Source: Vigna angularis
Lineage: Eukaryota > Streptophyta > Magnoliopsida > Fabales > Fabaceae
NCBI RefSeq assembly: GCF_016808095.1
Contig: NC_068977.1
Location: 1 to 64,000 of the forward strand
Reading direction: 5' to 3'
DNA: 64,000 nucleotides
Under the pieces are notes generated by a model, which ran no database searches, was not told where the DNA came from, and saw nothing but the letters and a program-made list of their open reading frames with translations. Positions 1 through 8,904 of the stretch are shown one piece after another. The translations under genes and the position numbers were made by a program. The first letter of the stretch is position 1; each line of letters starts with the position of its first letter.

Positions 1-574
1 TCTTAAACTTCGTCTACTTTGTGAACTTTGTCCTCCACCTCCACTTCGTCCACTTCGTCAACTTCATCCACTTCGTCTACTTCCTCCACTTCCTCCACTT
101 ACTCCACTTTCTACACTTCGTCCATTTCGTCCACTTCATCCATTTTGTCCATTTTGTCCACTTTGTCCTCATCGTCCACTTCGTCATTTTGGTCAATTCC
201 GTCGTCTTGTTTAACTTCATCCACTTCGTCGAGTACGTCCACTTCGTCGACTTCGTCGACTTTGTGCACTTCATCCACTTCGTCACTTCATCTACTTCTT
301 CCACTACCTCCACTTCCTCTACTTCCTCCACTTCCTACACTTCCTCCACTTCCTCCACTTCCTCCACGTCCTCCACTTCCTCCACTTCGTCCATTCCGTC
401 CACTTCCTCCAGTTCCTCCACTTCGTCCACTTCGTCTACTTCGTCGACTCCGTCCACTTCGTGAGCTTCGTCCAATTCGTCAACTTCTTTCACTTCGTCC
501 TCTTCGTCCTCTTCATCCACTTCGTCAACTTCCTCCACTTTTCCCATTTCGTCAAGTTCGTGCACTTCATCGTC
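1..574. repeat. 9-bp minisatellite (TCCACTTCG-type units)
   Basis: Continuous degenerate tandem repeat of a 9-bp unit, mostly TCCACTTCG, TCCACTTCC or TCAACTTCG. The period is a multiple of three and the units lack stop codons, so long open frames appear on both strands (K/W/T-rich, E/V/D-rich or S/T-rich peptides). These are artefacts of the repeat. The array runs off the left edge of the window and into the assembly gap on the right, so its length is unknown. Confidence 0.95.
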
Positions 575-674
575 NNNNNNNNNNNNNNNNNNNNNNNNNN
601 NNNNNNNNNNNNNNNNNNNNNNNNNNNNNNNNNNNNNNNNNNNNNNNNNNNNNNNNNNNNNNNNNNNNNNNNNN
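575..674. other. Assembly gap (100 N)
   Basis: Exactly 100 Ns, the usual placeholder for a gap of unknown size. It separates the minisatellite from a block that is nearly identical to 23570-29375, so the true sequence and copy number here are uncertain. Confidence 0.99.
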
Positions 675-2814
675 CCTTTTTTAATATAAGAGGATTTTCC
701 AATAAGAAACATATACTCATTGTAAGAGTGGTTGTGCTTGTATAAGTGGTGTGAGACCTTGGAAAATTAACCCATAATTATCTGTCTAATCTGTCTTTAA
801 TGCACTGCTGAGTCACCTGGCTGCTTCCTTAAATGCACCGCGCCACACACTCAGTCTCATTAAAACGCACTCACACAATCTGACGCACGCCGGCCAAGTG
901 TCACTTTGGAACCTTCTGAATCTGAAGTGGGGGTGCAGGTGTCAGCAGAAGAGCGCACGTCCGTTTTGGGGCATGGGCAACACAGAAAAATCGTTTCTGA
1001 AAAACTCTGCTCATTCTCTGCATGCTCCTTCTTCTTCCTCAGAACTCAACCTCCATTTTTTCTCCACCTTCTCTCTAGAAAACATTCAACTTCTCTCTAC
1101 TGTTACTCACCCATTTCTTCTCCTTTCAACATTCAGAACCGTAGGAACGTTCCCTGCACCGTGAGCTTCCATTTGAACCGAACAGTTTTCAGATCTGAAA
1201 CGGGTAAGTTTCCCTTCAGTAGTTCGTTCTTAGGTTTTCTGAAAAACTAGGTCTTTGGCTGCATGCAAGTATTTAGTCTGAGTATATCGATTCTTCTTGT
1301 GGTTAGATTGATTGGAATAGTAAGCGATCGTTACTGCTAGAGAATGAACGTTGGACGAGTCTCCATTCTTTCGTATTAAACGTTGCAGTCATCAATCCGG
1401 GTAAGGGAAGCTTAGTAATTTAATTAATACTTGTGTGTTGTATGTAAGCATGATATGAACTGAATGTATGAGATGTATGCGGATTGTGTAGGCATGAACG
1501 AACGTTATTGTACTGGATGAATAGAGTATATGTTGGTTGAAATGTATGTTTATGGTTGATACGTATGAATATGAGATGAGCTATAAATTTGAGGTATGAA
1601 TGATAAATGTGAATCATATAAAGTCTGGAAATTGAGATTGATATGAAGTATAAAGTATGAACTGATATGTTGAAAATTGTTAAATTGAACTAGATGAAAA
1701 TCTGAAATATGAAGTCCTTGCTATGATAAAATACGTTCGTCATCGTACGGTCTTATACCGTTCGGTTTCTAATCAATTGCTTAAAAAGGAATTCTTTCAT
1801 TGGAAAGAATTCTGATCGAGAACGAACGACCAGTGAAGTGCTATGTTTGAGCGTTCGGCTCAACTTAGTCTTACCGTATTCTTCAAATTAAATAATAAAG
1901 TATTTCAATCGTCAGTCTTAAAATTTGTAATGCTCGGTCTTATACCAAGCGTTCGTCGTGAGAAGCGCTCGGTCTGATACTGAGCGTTCGTCTTAATTAA
2001 TTATCGGTATTATATCTAGCGTTCGTCCTAAGTAGTGTTCGGTCTTATATCGAACGCTCGTCCTTACTTTGATTTCTAAACGAGCGTAAATAGCGTTCGT
2101 CCAAATTATTAGTAAATGTATATTATCACGTTCGGTCATTGACTGGCAGTCAATCCCTTTAAACAAGTCGTTCTCAGTATAGTTAATTATTTTCTCCTGT
2201 TGTGTCTTTATCCATTTGGATTCGACCTCGAGTCTTATACCTAAATTAATTCTGAACATTTATTTTATATCTCTAAGAGTCGGTTCATTCAACTGATTCG
2301 AGTAGCATTGACGTTCGTCATATAAGTATGTGTTGACCTATTCTGATTGACAACGAATCTTCTAAATATAGTCTTTAGCGTTCGTCTTCGTCCTTCAGAA
2401 GTATGAACGTTCGTTATTTTATACCTTTGAAACTAAAGATGAAAATGATGATAAATTATAAGACTTTGCAGTGCAAACACTATATTGAGTGATTATGAGT
2501 TTATGGAATTTGAACGAGCGTTCCAGGGAGGAATGACTCTTATATTTATTAAATATTAAATTTGGTAAAGTATGACTGTGGATAAGTTAAGACTCGTTGT
2601 CCATCCTGATGTTCCGTGAGTACTCATCCTCATGTAGAGGGGGTAGGTCATGTGTGGGAACGGCAGGAGGTCCTTAGTCCATAAGTTAACATGGGCGACG
2701 TAAGAACGGACTAACCTCGAGTGACAGCTGTGGAGTGTATTTCAGTTACTACATCACTCGGGTGCAAGGACGCTTGTAACTACACAGATTCATACAGTCC
2801 GGACGATCGGTCTA

Positions 2815-2873
<59 letters not shown>
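2815..2873. repeat. (TA)n microsatellite in solo LTR copy 1
   Basis: About 29 uninterrupted TA units just after a conserved GACGATCGGTCTAG block of the LTR. The same array is in copy 2 at 25714-25769. The minus-strand LTR at 34568-37265 has the flanking block but no TA array. Confidence 0.97.
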
Positions 2874-2876
<3 letters not shown>

Positions 2877-3044
2877 CTGATGATGTTTATATGTTATTAT
2901 GTGCTTGTGTAGATTGAAATGTTATTGTATATGTTGATGTATAAATTAAATTACCTAAGCTTACCCTTTCGTTTTCCTTGTGTTGCCTGTTGTCGTTGTA
3001 CGTTCGTCCTGTCATTGCAATGATCATCCGTGTGGATGTGAGCA

Positions 3045-3134
3045 GATGGAGGTGCGTCACTTGAAGAAATGCTAGAAGAAGAAAATTTGGAAGACGCGAA
3101 TCTGGTGGAAGTGGAAGTTAAAGCCGAGCCTTAG
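3045..3134 (+). other. Conserved acidic open frame in the LTR (putative last exon)
   Basis: A 29-codon open stretch ending in TAG directly follows a GAGCAG acceptor-like site. Its conserved C-terminal part reads (L/I)VEVEVKAEP or close to it, after a glutamate-rich segment (LEEMLEEEN). The same frame, without indels, is present in the other LTR copies at 25944-26033 (+), about 34855-34945 (minus) and about 63807-63896 (minus). In the two most diverged comparisons many changes are synonymous or conservative. There is no in-frame ATG upstream beyond an early stop, so if translated it would need splicing to an upstream exon. No known domain is recognised. Confidence 0.45.
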
Positions 3135-4170
3135 AGCGCTCGTTAAGTTTTAGATTAATAGACGTTCGTTTTGTTTTTTTTTTAACGTTCGATTAAGTTT
3201 TGTAAAACCGTTCGTCTTTGAACTCTTCGTTTTGGTTGTAATTGTAATTATCCCCGTACTTAAGTCGTTCGACTTTTTGAACCTCGTTTGTTAATATAAT
3301 TAATTCTAATTTATAGTTATTACTGTATTTTAGGATGTTACAAGTGGCATCCAAGAGAATGCCTGCAAATCAAGTGCAAGTTCTATAATTAAGAGAAATG
3401 CTAGGAAAACAAAAATCTACTTGTAAATTAGTTTCTATTAATATTAAAATATAAGTAGCTAAAATTTTGGTATGATATTAGAGATTAATTAACACTATAA
3501 TTTATAAATCAATTATAAATTTTATTAATAATAGAGATTATGTTAGATATTGATAAATTTTATTTTCTAAAATAGTGTTTAAACTAGTCAATATAATAAT
3601 TAATTATATTTATTTCTAAATTATTTGTTATTTAATTTCTTATAATGAATTAATTTTTAAGAAATTAATTTAAGTGATTTTTTGTTATTTAAGTTATTTA
3701 ATTTTTAATTATTTGTTAGGATATTTTTCTGGAAGAAAAAATCTAATTAGAGTATTGATTCTCTAATTTTTCAATTTAATACTTTTAAATTGACATTTGT
3801 AAGACTTGGTTTATAAATTGAGTACCACTTGTACCATGTTATCTTAATAGATTTTTGTTTAGTAAAAAAAAATCATTCAGGAAAATTACATGTTAGAACA
3901 TGAGTTTTTAGTTTAAGTTGGAGGTTTTATAAAAATGAAAAAGATAACCTATAGTAATTATAATATAGTCACTGGTTTTAAATATATGTGGAGGATTTAA
4001 AAGGAAAATAATATTTGGTTGTAATGAAATCTTTTTATGCAAATTAAAAAATAATACTTCAATATATTAATATTTTAATAGTATTTGTTTAAAATATGAT
4101 GCCGATTAAAAATAATACTCCAATATATTAATATTTTAATTATATTTGTTTAAAATAGGATGAGGAGCTG

Positions 4171-5061
4171 CATCTCCATTGTAGTCCGATCAGCCATCAA
4201 TGTTTTTTAATTGTTTGTTGCCGTCGAAATTATCCCTTTCAACCAATTCATTAGAGGACATTTTCAAGACGTGTTGAGTAAGGGTTTTGAATTTTTAGAG
4301 AAACCATAAAAAAGAATTTAAAAACCCACCTTAATTATTTAATTCTAGTTAAAAAAAACATGAAAATTGGAAAGCTGCAAAAAAAAAAACTTAAATAAAA
4401 AAGTTATTTGAATAATGAGTTAATTTAGACAGATTTTTCAGGGTTAGTCAATATTTCTTTAAATTTTTATTTTAGTTTAAATAAATGAAATAAATATATC
4501 AAACCTTTAAAAAATTAAAATCAATTACTTTTATAATAATTAATTATTAAATTTTAATAAAAAAATATCCTATATGAAAAATAAAATTTGAATTTAAAAT
4601 ATACCAATAAATATTAAATTTCATTATTAAATTGGATCTTAATTCCAACAAAATTATCATTCATTTCTCAAATCTAACCGTTATTATGTATTTTATTAAA
4701 TTTATTTATCTTTGTTTAGGTCTAGTTATCACTATTAGAGTTTAAACAAACAAAAATTAATAATTTATTATATTGTATATTTTATGCAGATAAAATTTAA
4801 TTTCAAAAGTTGAAAAAAAATTATAGAGTTTGTGATCCAATTCAAATCACATCCAAAACAAATCGTGAATGGCGCACGGTTTATCCAACACCCGCTTGTC
4901 TGGCGCCCTCACAACTGACTTAGAGAAATATCTACTAAACTTAATTAATTAAATAATGCATAAAATTCTCCTAAAAATAAGATTGAAATATATTTTTATT
5001 TAACTTATTTTACTTCTCCAACCAAATTGTTTGAGTCACAAAATTCCAACAATCTCCTTGT
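4171..5061. other. AT-rich non-coding part of duplication copy 1
   Basis: Very AT-rich sequence between the CYP82 intron remnant and the Copia remnant, duplicated at about 27110-28017. No gene, RNA or clear element ends seen. Confidence 0.6.
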
Positions 5062-5862
5062 TCACTCAAAGTCAACATATACACTAAGTTTTTTGTCCTT
5101 GACCTTATCATCTAAAGTTTCTTTACTTTTGGAAGTCCCGATCACAATTTCTTGCTTAGTCTTTACGTCCTTACAATATTTCACAATTTTCTCATCTACT
5201 TGTAGTTGTTCTTTTGGCTTTTCCGCATTTTCAGCTTTTGTTTTGGGAAGAGTTGTCCTATAATGCTTTTCTTCCTCTAATTTTTCTGGTTTAATTTGAC
5301 TTTCACTAACTTTAATACCCACTAGCTCTATTTTCTTGTCATTCAGAGATGAAGTTCTTTTAGGTCCTCTAACATCCGTACGAACTGCAGCTTGTTTGTT
5401 GCTCTCCAAGATTTGTCTTTTGGAAAAGGCAACCTTGTTTGTTTTCCATATTACAAAGTTGCGCATACGGGTGATTTCTCTTCTAGTTTGGGAAGCCCTT
5501 GTATCCGCATATTGTCTTCAACCTTGTGCACAACAAACTGCTCTTTATCAATCAAATTCAAAGCAAAACTCTTGTCTTTCATTCAAACTCTGAATAATTC
5601 TTTATTATCTGAATCTTTAATCATGCATGTTTTATCTTCAAATAGAACTTTATAGCCTTTCTCTAGAAGTTGGCCAACACTCAACAAGTTTTGGTCAATT
5701 TCAAGAACATATAGAACATCAGTAATTAATTTCAAACCTGTGCAACCTTTGATCGCGATGGTTCCTTTGCCCTTCACTACTATTTTTGCTCCGTTTCCAA
5801 TTCTGACATTTGTGTAGTAGGTTGCATCAAGATCTTTGAATAATTCTTAATCATAAGTGTCA
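5062..5862 (-). pseudogene. Copia protease/GAG-pre-integrase/integrase remnant, copy 1
   Basis: On the minus strand, about 5862-5583 encodes the post-protease part of a Ty1/Copia polyprotein (NVRIGNG, VKGKG, LISDVLY-like and [14 protein letters not shown] motifs). Further on are a YGKQTRLPFPK segment in one frame and a TDVRGPKRTSSLN segment in another, both typical of the GAG-pre-integrase to integrase start. Frameshifts and an in-frame stop (TL*YGKQ) break it. Past the integrase start, at 5062-5330, the frame continues into a K/E-rich stretch of unknown origin. The integrase catalytic core, RT and LTRs are missing. A duplicate is at 28018-28797. Confidence 0.8.
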
Positions 5863-6419
5863 ACACCCAATTTCGTCCGGGTAAATATAATTCATCACAA
5901 AAATAAATAAAAAAAAACATAAAAAAAACAAAATGAAAAATACTATTTATTTTACTTTTTGCACCCCCAAATTTTCTTTTAAACACTTAATCCAATGGCC
6001 CAAAATAATCTCACTTTTTTACTTCCTCACCACCCATATTTTCTTATCACACCCCATTCTCCACATCACCATCCACCTCACCCTCCACATCATCTACCTT
6101 TTTCATTTACTTTTTCCACATCATTTTCATATTAATTTTATATATCAACTTTTCTAATTATTCCACTTACATTTTTTAATTATATATTCTCCATCAACAT
6201 TTTTTATCCATTTTTCTCCACCTTATTTTTCCACCCACTTTTTATATTATTTCTTTCACTTATTTTCCACATTAACTTTTACTCTTCACTATATTTTATT
6301 TCACCTAATTTCTTCACCAACTTTTTATATTATTTCTTCCACTTAATTTCCACACCTAATTTCTCCACCAACTTTTTATATTATTTTTTTCACTTATTTT
6401 CCACATTAACTTTTACTAT
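5863..6419. repeat. Pyrimidine-rich LTR-like fragment, copy 1
   Basis: It begins TGTCAACACCCAATTTCGTC (from 5868), which looks like an LTR terminus, and continues as a C/T/A-rich stretch with local repeats of CTTTTTATATTATTTCTTTCAC-like units and repeated CCACATTAACTTTTAC. It sits between a minus-strand Copia remnant and a plus-strand RNase H remnant. No target duplication was found, so the LTR origin is only suggested. A duplicate is at 28798-29354. Confidence 0.5.
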
Positions 6420-6558
6420 TCACTATCATCATGCGAAGCCGAATATATTGCTTTAGCTGAGACCACATGTTAGTGTGCTTGGCTAGAGACAATTCTGGAT
6501 GAGTTGAAGATTGAATGTTGTAAGCCAATACAACTATTGATAGATTGTATGTCAAGTT
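6420..6558 (+). pseudogene. Copia RNase H remnant
   Basis: On the plus strand the frame from 6420 reads SLSSCEAEYIALAETTC, then a stop, then CAWLETILDELKI. This matches the conserved RNase H C-terminal region of Ty1/Copia polyproteins. It is broken by a TAG and only about 45 codons long. Its first 20 bases lie inside the duplicated block, and the rest is unique to copy 1. Confidence 0.75.
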
Positions 6559-6690
6559 TAATCAGGTAATAACCTACTCTTAGTTAAGCAGGTATGTTAA
6601 GTTTAGTCAGGTTATGAAGTTAGTTAATTTAAATTGATCTTTAAATATATCTACAAAGTTAAAAATTCACATAATATGTACATCTATAAC

Positions 6691-7871
6691 TAGGGATGAC
6701 AACGGGTCGGGCACGGATAGTGCCTATCCGCAACCCGACCCACATGCAAAAAACCGTACCCGCAACTCGACCCGCTAGCTGCTGGATATCCGCATAAAAA
6801 AAATCCACGGATTTTTTTCAACCCGCGAATACCCGTTGGATACCCATTTTCAACCCACAAATATTTAAAAAATATATTTTGTGAATTTTTAAATAAGGTT
6901 TAAATTAAATTACAAGTTAAAGAGAACAATTTAATATATTTGCTACATATTAAAAAGACACAATATAGTTTTTAAACAAGTTAAAGAAAACAAATACATA
7001 ACAAATTTTGAAAGAAAAAAAAGATGAGGAAGAAACACCAACTGAAGTCTCAATTTAGTCACATGATTAACCCACAAATACCTATCAATGTATGAAATAG
7101 AGAGATAAAGAATTTCCGAGCGAACGCAAACAGGAACCCTAAACCCAAATTTCGGAAACGAACGCAATCACAGAAATCTCCAAATCACGATAACCACCAG
7201 GGTCTTCAAAAATCCAATCTACATCAATGAACTAAAATCCAAAAAAACTCAACACTCATTCGAATCATAACCCCAAAATCGCGTCACCAATCAACAGGGA
7301 AGAAATCAAGAAATGAACTCCAAAACGTGAATCAAAACGTACAAAAGAAACCCCCAAAATCAGAAAACAAATAAAACCCTAATTTCAAATCCCAAATTGA
7401 AGCAGAACCCCAATCAGAACCAAGAGAGAGAGAGAGGAAGAGGGAATGAAGCCTACTCCCTGCGCGAGCTGAACTAGAAGGAAGAAGAAAAGAGTCCTCC
7501 GTTAAGAGAGAATTTTCTAATGGGATTATATGTATATGTTTGATATCTCTATTAGGGTTAGCACAAAAGTAATGTAACCCCTTTTTTCTTTTCTTCTTTA
7601 AAAAAAAGGTAATTGAAAGAAATCCTAAGTCATTGTTATTAAAATTTCCCCTTTTTAAGAGTAATAAAAGAAATTTAATTTTAAAAAATATTAATTTTTT
7701 TTTCGGGTAATGGGTATCTGCGGGTTGGATAGTATAATACCCGCATCCGACCCGTCTAGAAGCGGGTATTAAAATACCTGCTACCCGTTACCCGCGGATA
7801 ATAAATATCCGCGGATAGTAACTATCCGTCACGAGTTATATCCGCGGACGTGAATTTTTTTGCCATCGCTA
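6691..7871. mobile_element. Non-autonomous hAT element
   Basis: It is bounded by inverted ends TAGGGATGACAA (left) and TAGCGATGGCAA (right, reverse complement) and flanked by a perfect 8-bp target duplication TCTATAAC at 6683-6690 and 7872-7879, which is diagnostic of the hAT superfamily. The subterminal parts are rich in ACCCG/CGGGT and ATCCGCGG/CCGCGGAT motifs. The interior has no transposase frame. About 7100-7500 looks like a captured non-TE sequence (CCCTAA-type and GAGAGA tracts resembling a 5' leader), shown only by composition. Length 1181 bp. Confidence 0.9.
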
Positions 7872-7953
7872 TCTATAACTCAAAATAAGCATAACAATGG
7901 TATTATTTACTAAAATAAATTTATGTATAATTCAACATAAATAATTGTTTTTT

Positions 7954-8290
7954 CACTACAAGAATACACTAAATTAGCGGTGAAAAGATAGTGTTGATCT
8001 CCACTATGATGCTATTAGCGTCTTGATTAGCATCGACTAGACGATGCTTACTTGAGATTATTAAACTGAAAATAATATAAACATAAATTAGTTATTATGC
8101 AAGAGTCAACAAATATAATTTTGTCTCTATTAGCGTGCCTAAACGATACTAAACTTGATATTATAAAAACTAATAATAATATAAAAATATATTAGTTATT
8201 ACATGAGGATGAGCAAAATATATTTTATTCTCAAAACATTGGTTAGCCTACGCTAACTTGATATTATATTTTATCCCATTAAGATTGGTT
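7954..8290. mobile_element. CACTA-type terminal region
   Basis: It starts CACTACAAGAATACAC, the usual end of CACTA (CMC/EnSpm) elements, followed by repeated short subterminal motifs in both orientations (ATTAGCGTC, TTAGCATCGACTAGACGATGC, TTAGCGTGCC, TTAGCCTACGC). The matching right end was not found with certainty, so the extent is open. The adjacent GRF fragment may be cargo. Confidence 0.6.
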
Positions 8291-8333
8291 ATTCTACAAC
8301 AATAAACAAAACACTACTTCTACACGTTCTTAC

Positions 8334-8546
8334 CTTGTACTTAGGGCAGCTCCAGAATTGCTTCCCTCTGTTCTTAGCAGTTCTAGCTGTTCTTACCATT
8401 ATTTTCTCTCCACAGAGGCAAAGGAGTGATATACCATCAATGGTAGATACTCCACCACCACGAAAAATGACATCACAGTTTTGATTCCGCCACCCATTGC
8501 ATGTCGAAGATGAACAAGAATGCGACTTCTGCACTTCATTATCCAT
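8334..8546 (-). pseudogene. GRF zinc-finger gene, first exon fragment
   Basis: From the ATG at 8546 the minus strand encodes 71 residues ending in CLCGEKIMVRT...GKQFWSCPKYK. This matches the plant GRF zinc finger (Cys-x-Cys-Gly, then RT, a G-x-x-F/W-x-x-C core and a following lysine). A good donor (AAG|GTAAGA) follows directly at 8333, as in plant GRF genes where a second exon adds a coiled coil or membrane segment. No second exon is seen: CACTA-like repeats begin within 50 bp. A frame extending upstream to 8588 has no ATG and an adjacent in-frame stop. It is best seen as a truncated or transposon-carried gene fragment. Single-strand nucleic-acid binding is the family's suggested role. Confidence 0.6.
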
Positions 8547-8650
8547 CACTTCGAATCGAACAAAGAACGCGCACCCTCCCACTTCCAACTACATAATCTT
8601 CACCCACGAACACCGGCGCTTCGAATCCAAGAAAGAATGGGATTTTTTCC

Positions 8651-8837
8651 CTCACGCGAACCCTAGTAGTAAGAACCCCCCAATTTCTTTCCCCAATCTC
8701 AGTTGCATTCCTCAATTAAAACGTCTTGCCCTTTATCGCGATTTTTGGCCTCTCACGCGAACCCTAATAATAAAAACCCTCAATTTCTTTCCCCAATCTC
8801 AGTTGCATTCCTCAATTAAAACGTCTTGCCCTTTAAT
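8651..8837. repeat. 101-bp tandem duplication upstream of GRF fragment
   Basis: Two adjacent units, each starting CTCACGCGAACCCTA and ending near GTCTTGCCCTTTA, period 101 bp, almost identical. They lie where the 5' leader or promoter of the minus-strand GRF fragment would be. Confidence 0.85.
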
Positions 8838-8904
8838 TTTTTCAAATTTCCTAGTTTGCCCTTACCCAAAACTTAATATACATCTGTGCATACCAATTAT
8901 TTAA

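Larger units (their letters stand above)
750..3342 (+). mobile_element. Solo LTR, long 2.6-kb family, copy 1
   Basis: The sequence starts TGTGAGACC and ends GGATGTTACA, so it has TGT...ACA ends, and it is flanked by the perfect 5-bp direct repeat AGTGG at 745-749 and 3343-3347. No gag-pol or second LTR is present, so this is a solo LTR of 2593 bp. Homologous copies lie at 23646-26271, 34568-37265 (minus) and 63573-64000 (minus, cut by the window). Inside are a conserved leader with donor-like GTAAG sites (about 1204 and 1399), many GTTCGTC-type sub-repeats (about 1725-2420), a TA microsatellite and a conserved acidic open frame (3045-3134). The superfamily cannot be decided from the LTR alone. 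Confidence 0.93.
675..4170 (-). pseudogene. CYP82 P450 pseudogene fragment, copy 1 (split by solo LTR)
   Basis: On the minus strand, 675-749 and 3343 to about 3362 correspond to the start of the second main exon of the intact CYP82 gene at 15235-17782 (compare 15780-15864). About 3363-4170 corresponds to that gene's long intron. The solo LTR at 750-3342 lies inside the exon. Exon 1 and the rest of exon 2, including the heme-binding part, are absent here; the exon 2 side falls in the N gap. It is not functional. Copy 2 (23037-27110) shows more of the exon. Confidence 0.85.
675..6439. repeat. Segmental duplication, copy 1
   Basis: Colinear and nearly identical to 23570-29375, with only scattered single-base changes, homopolymer length changes and a 29-bp indel near 3294/26197. 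It contains a CYP82 exon remnant, the solo LTR, the CYP82 intron remnant, a Copia remnant and a pyrimidine-rich stretch. The left end is hidden by the N gap. The right end is at GCGAAGC (6433-6439), after which the two copies diverge completely. Confidence 0.95.

Noticed and set aside
21..712. Long open frames on both strands through the first 700 bases
   Set aside because: They are produced by a 9-bp repeat without stop codons and run into Ns; no gene features.
1993..2259. 88-residue minus-strand frame inside the solo LTR (also in copy 2)
   Set aside because: It covers the GTTCG sub-repeat zone and has no counterpart in the more diverged copy 3. The two copies agree only because of the recent duplication.
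5027..5655. Plus-strand frames over the Copia remnant (and at 28271-28590)
   Set aside because: They are antisense to clear Copia motifs on the minus strand.
5868..6426. Full LTR with target duplication nested in Copia
   Set aside because: The TGTCAACACCC start looks like an LTR, but no matching end and no flanking direct repeat could be found.
8497..8904. 135-residue plus-strand frame
   Set aside because: Antisense shadow of the GRF fragment and its tandemly duplicated leader; no recognisable domain.
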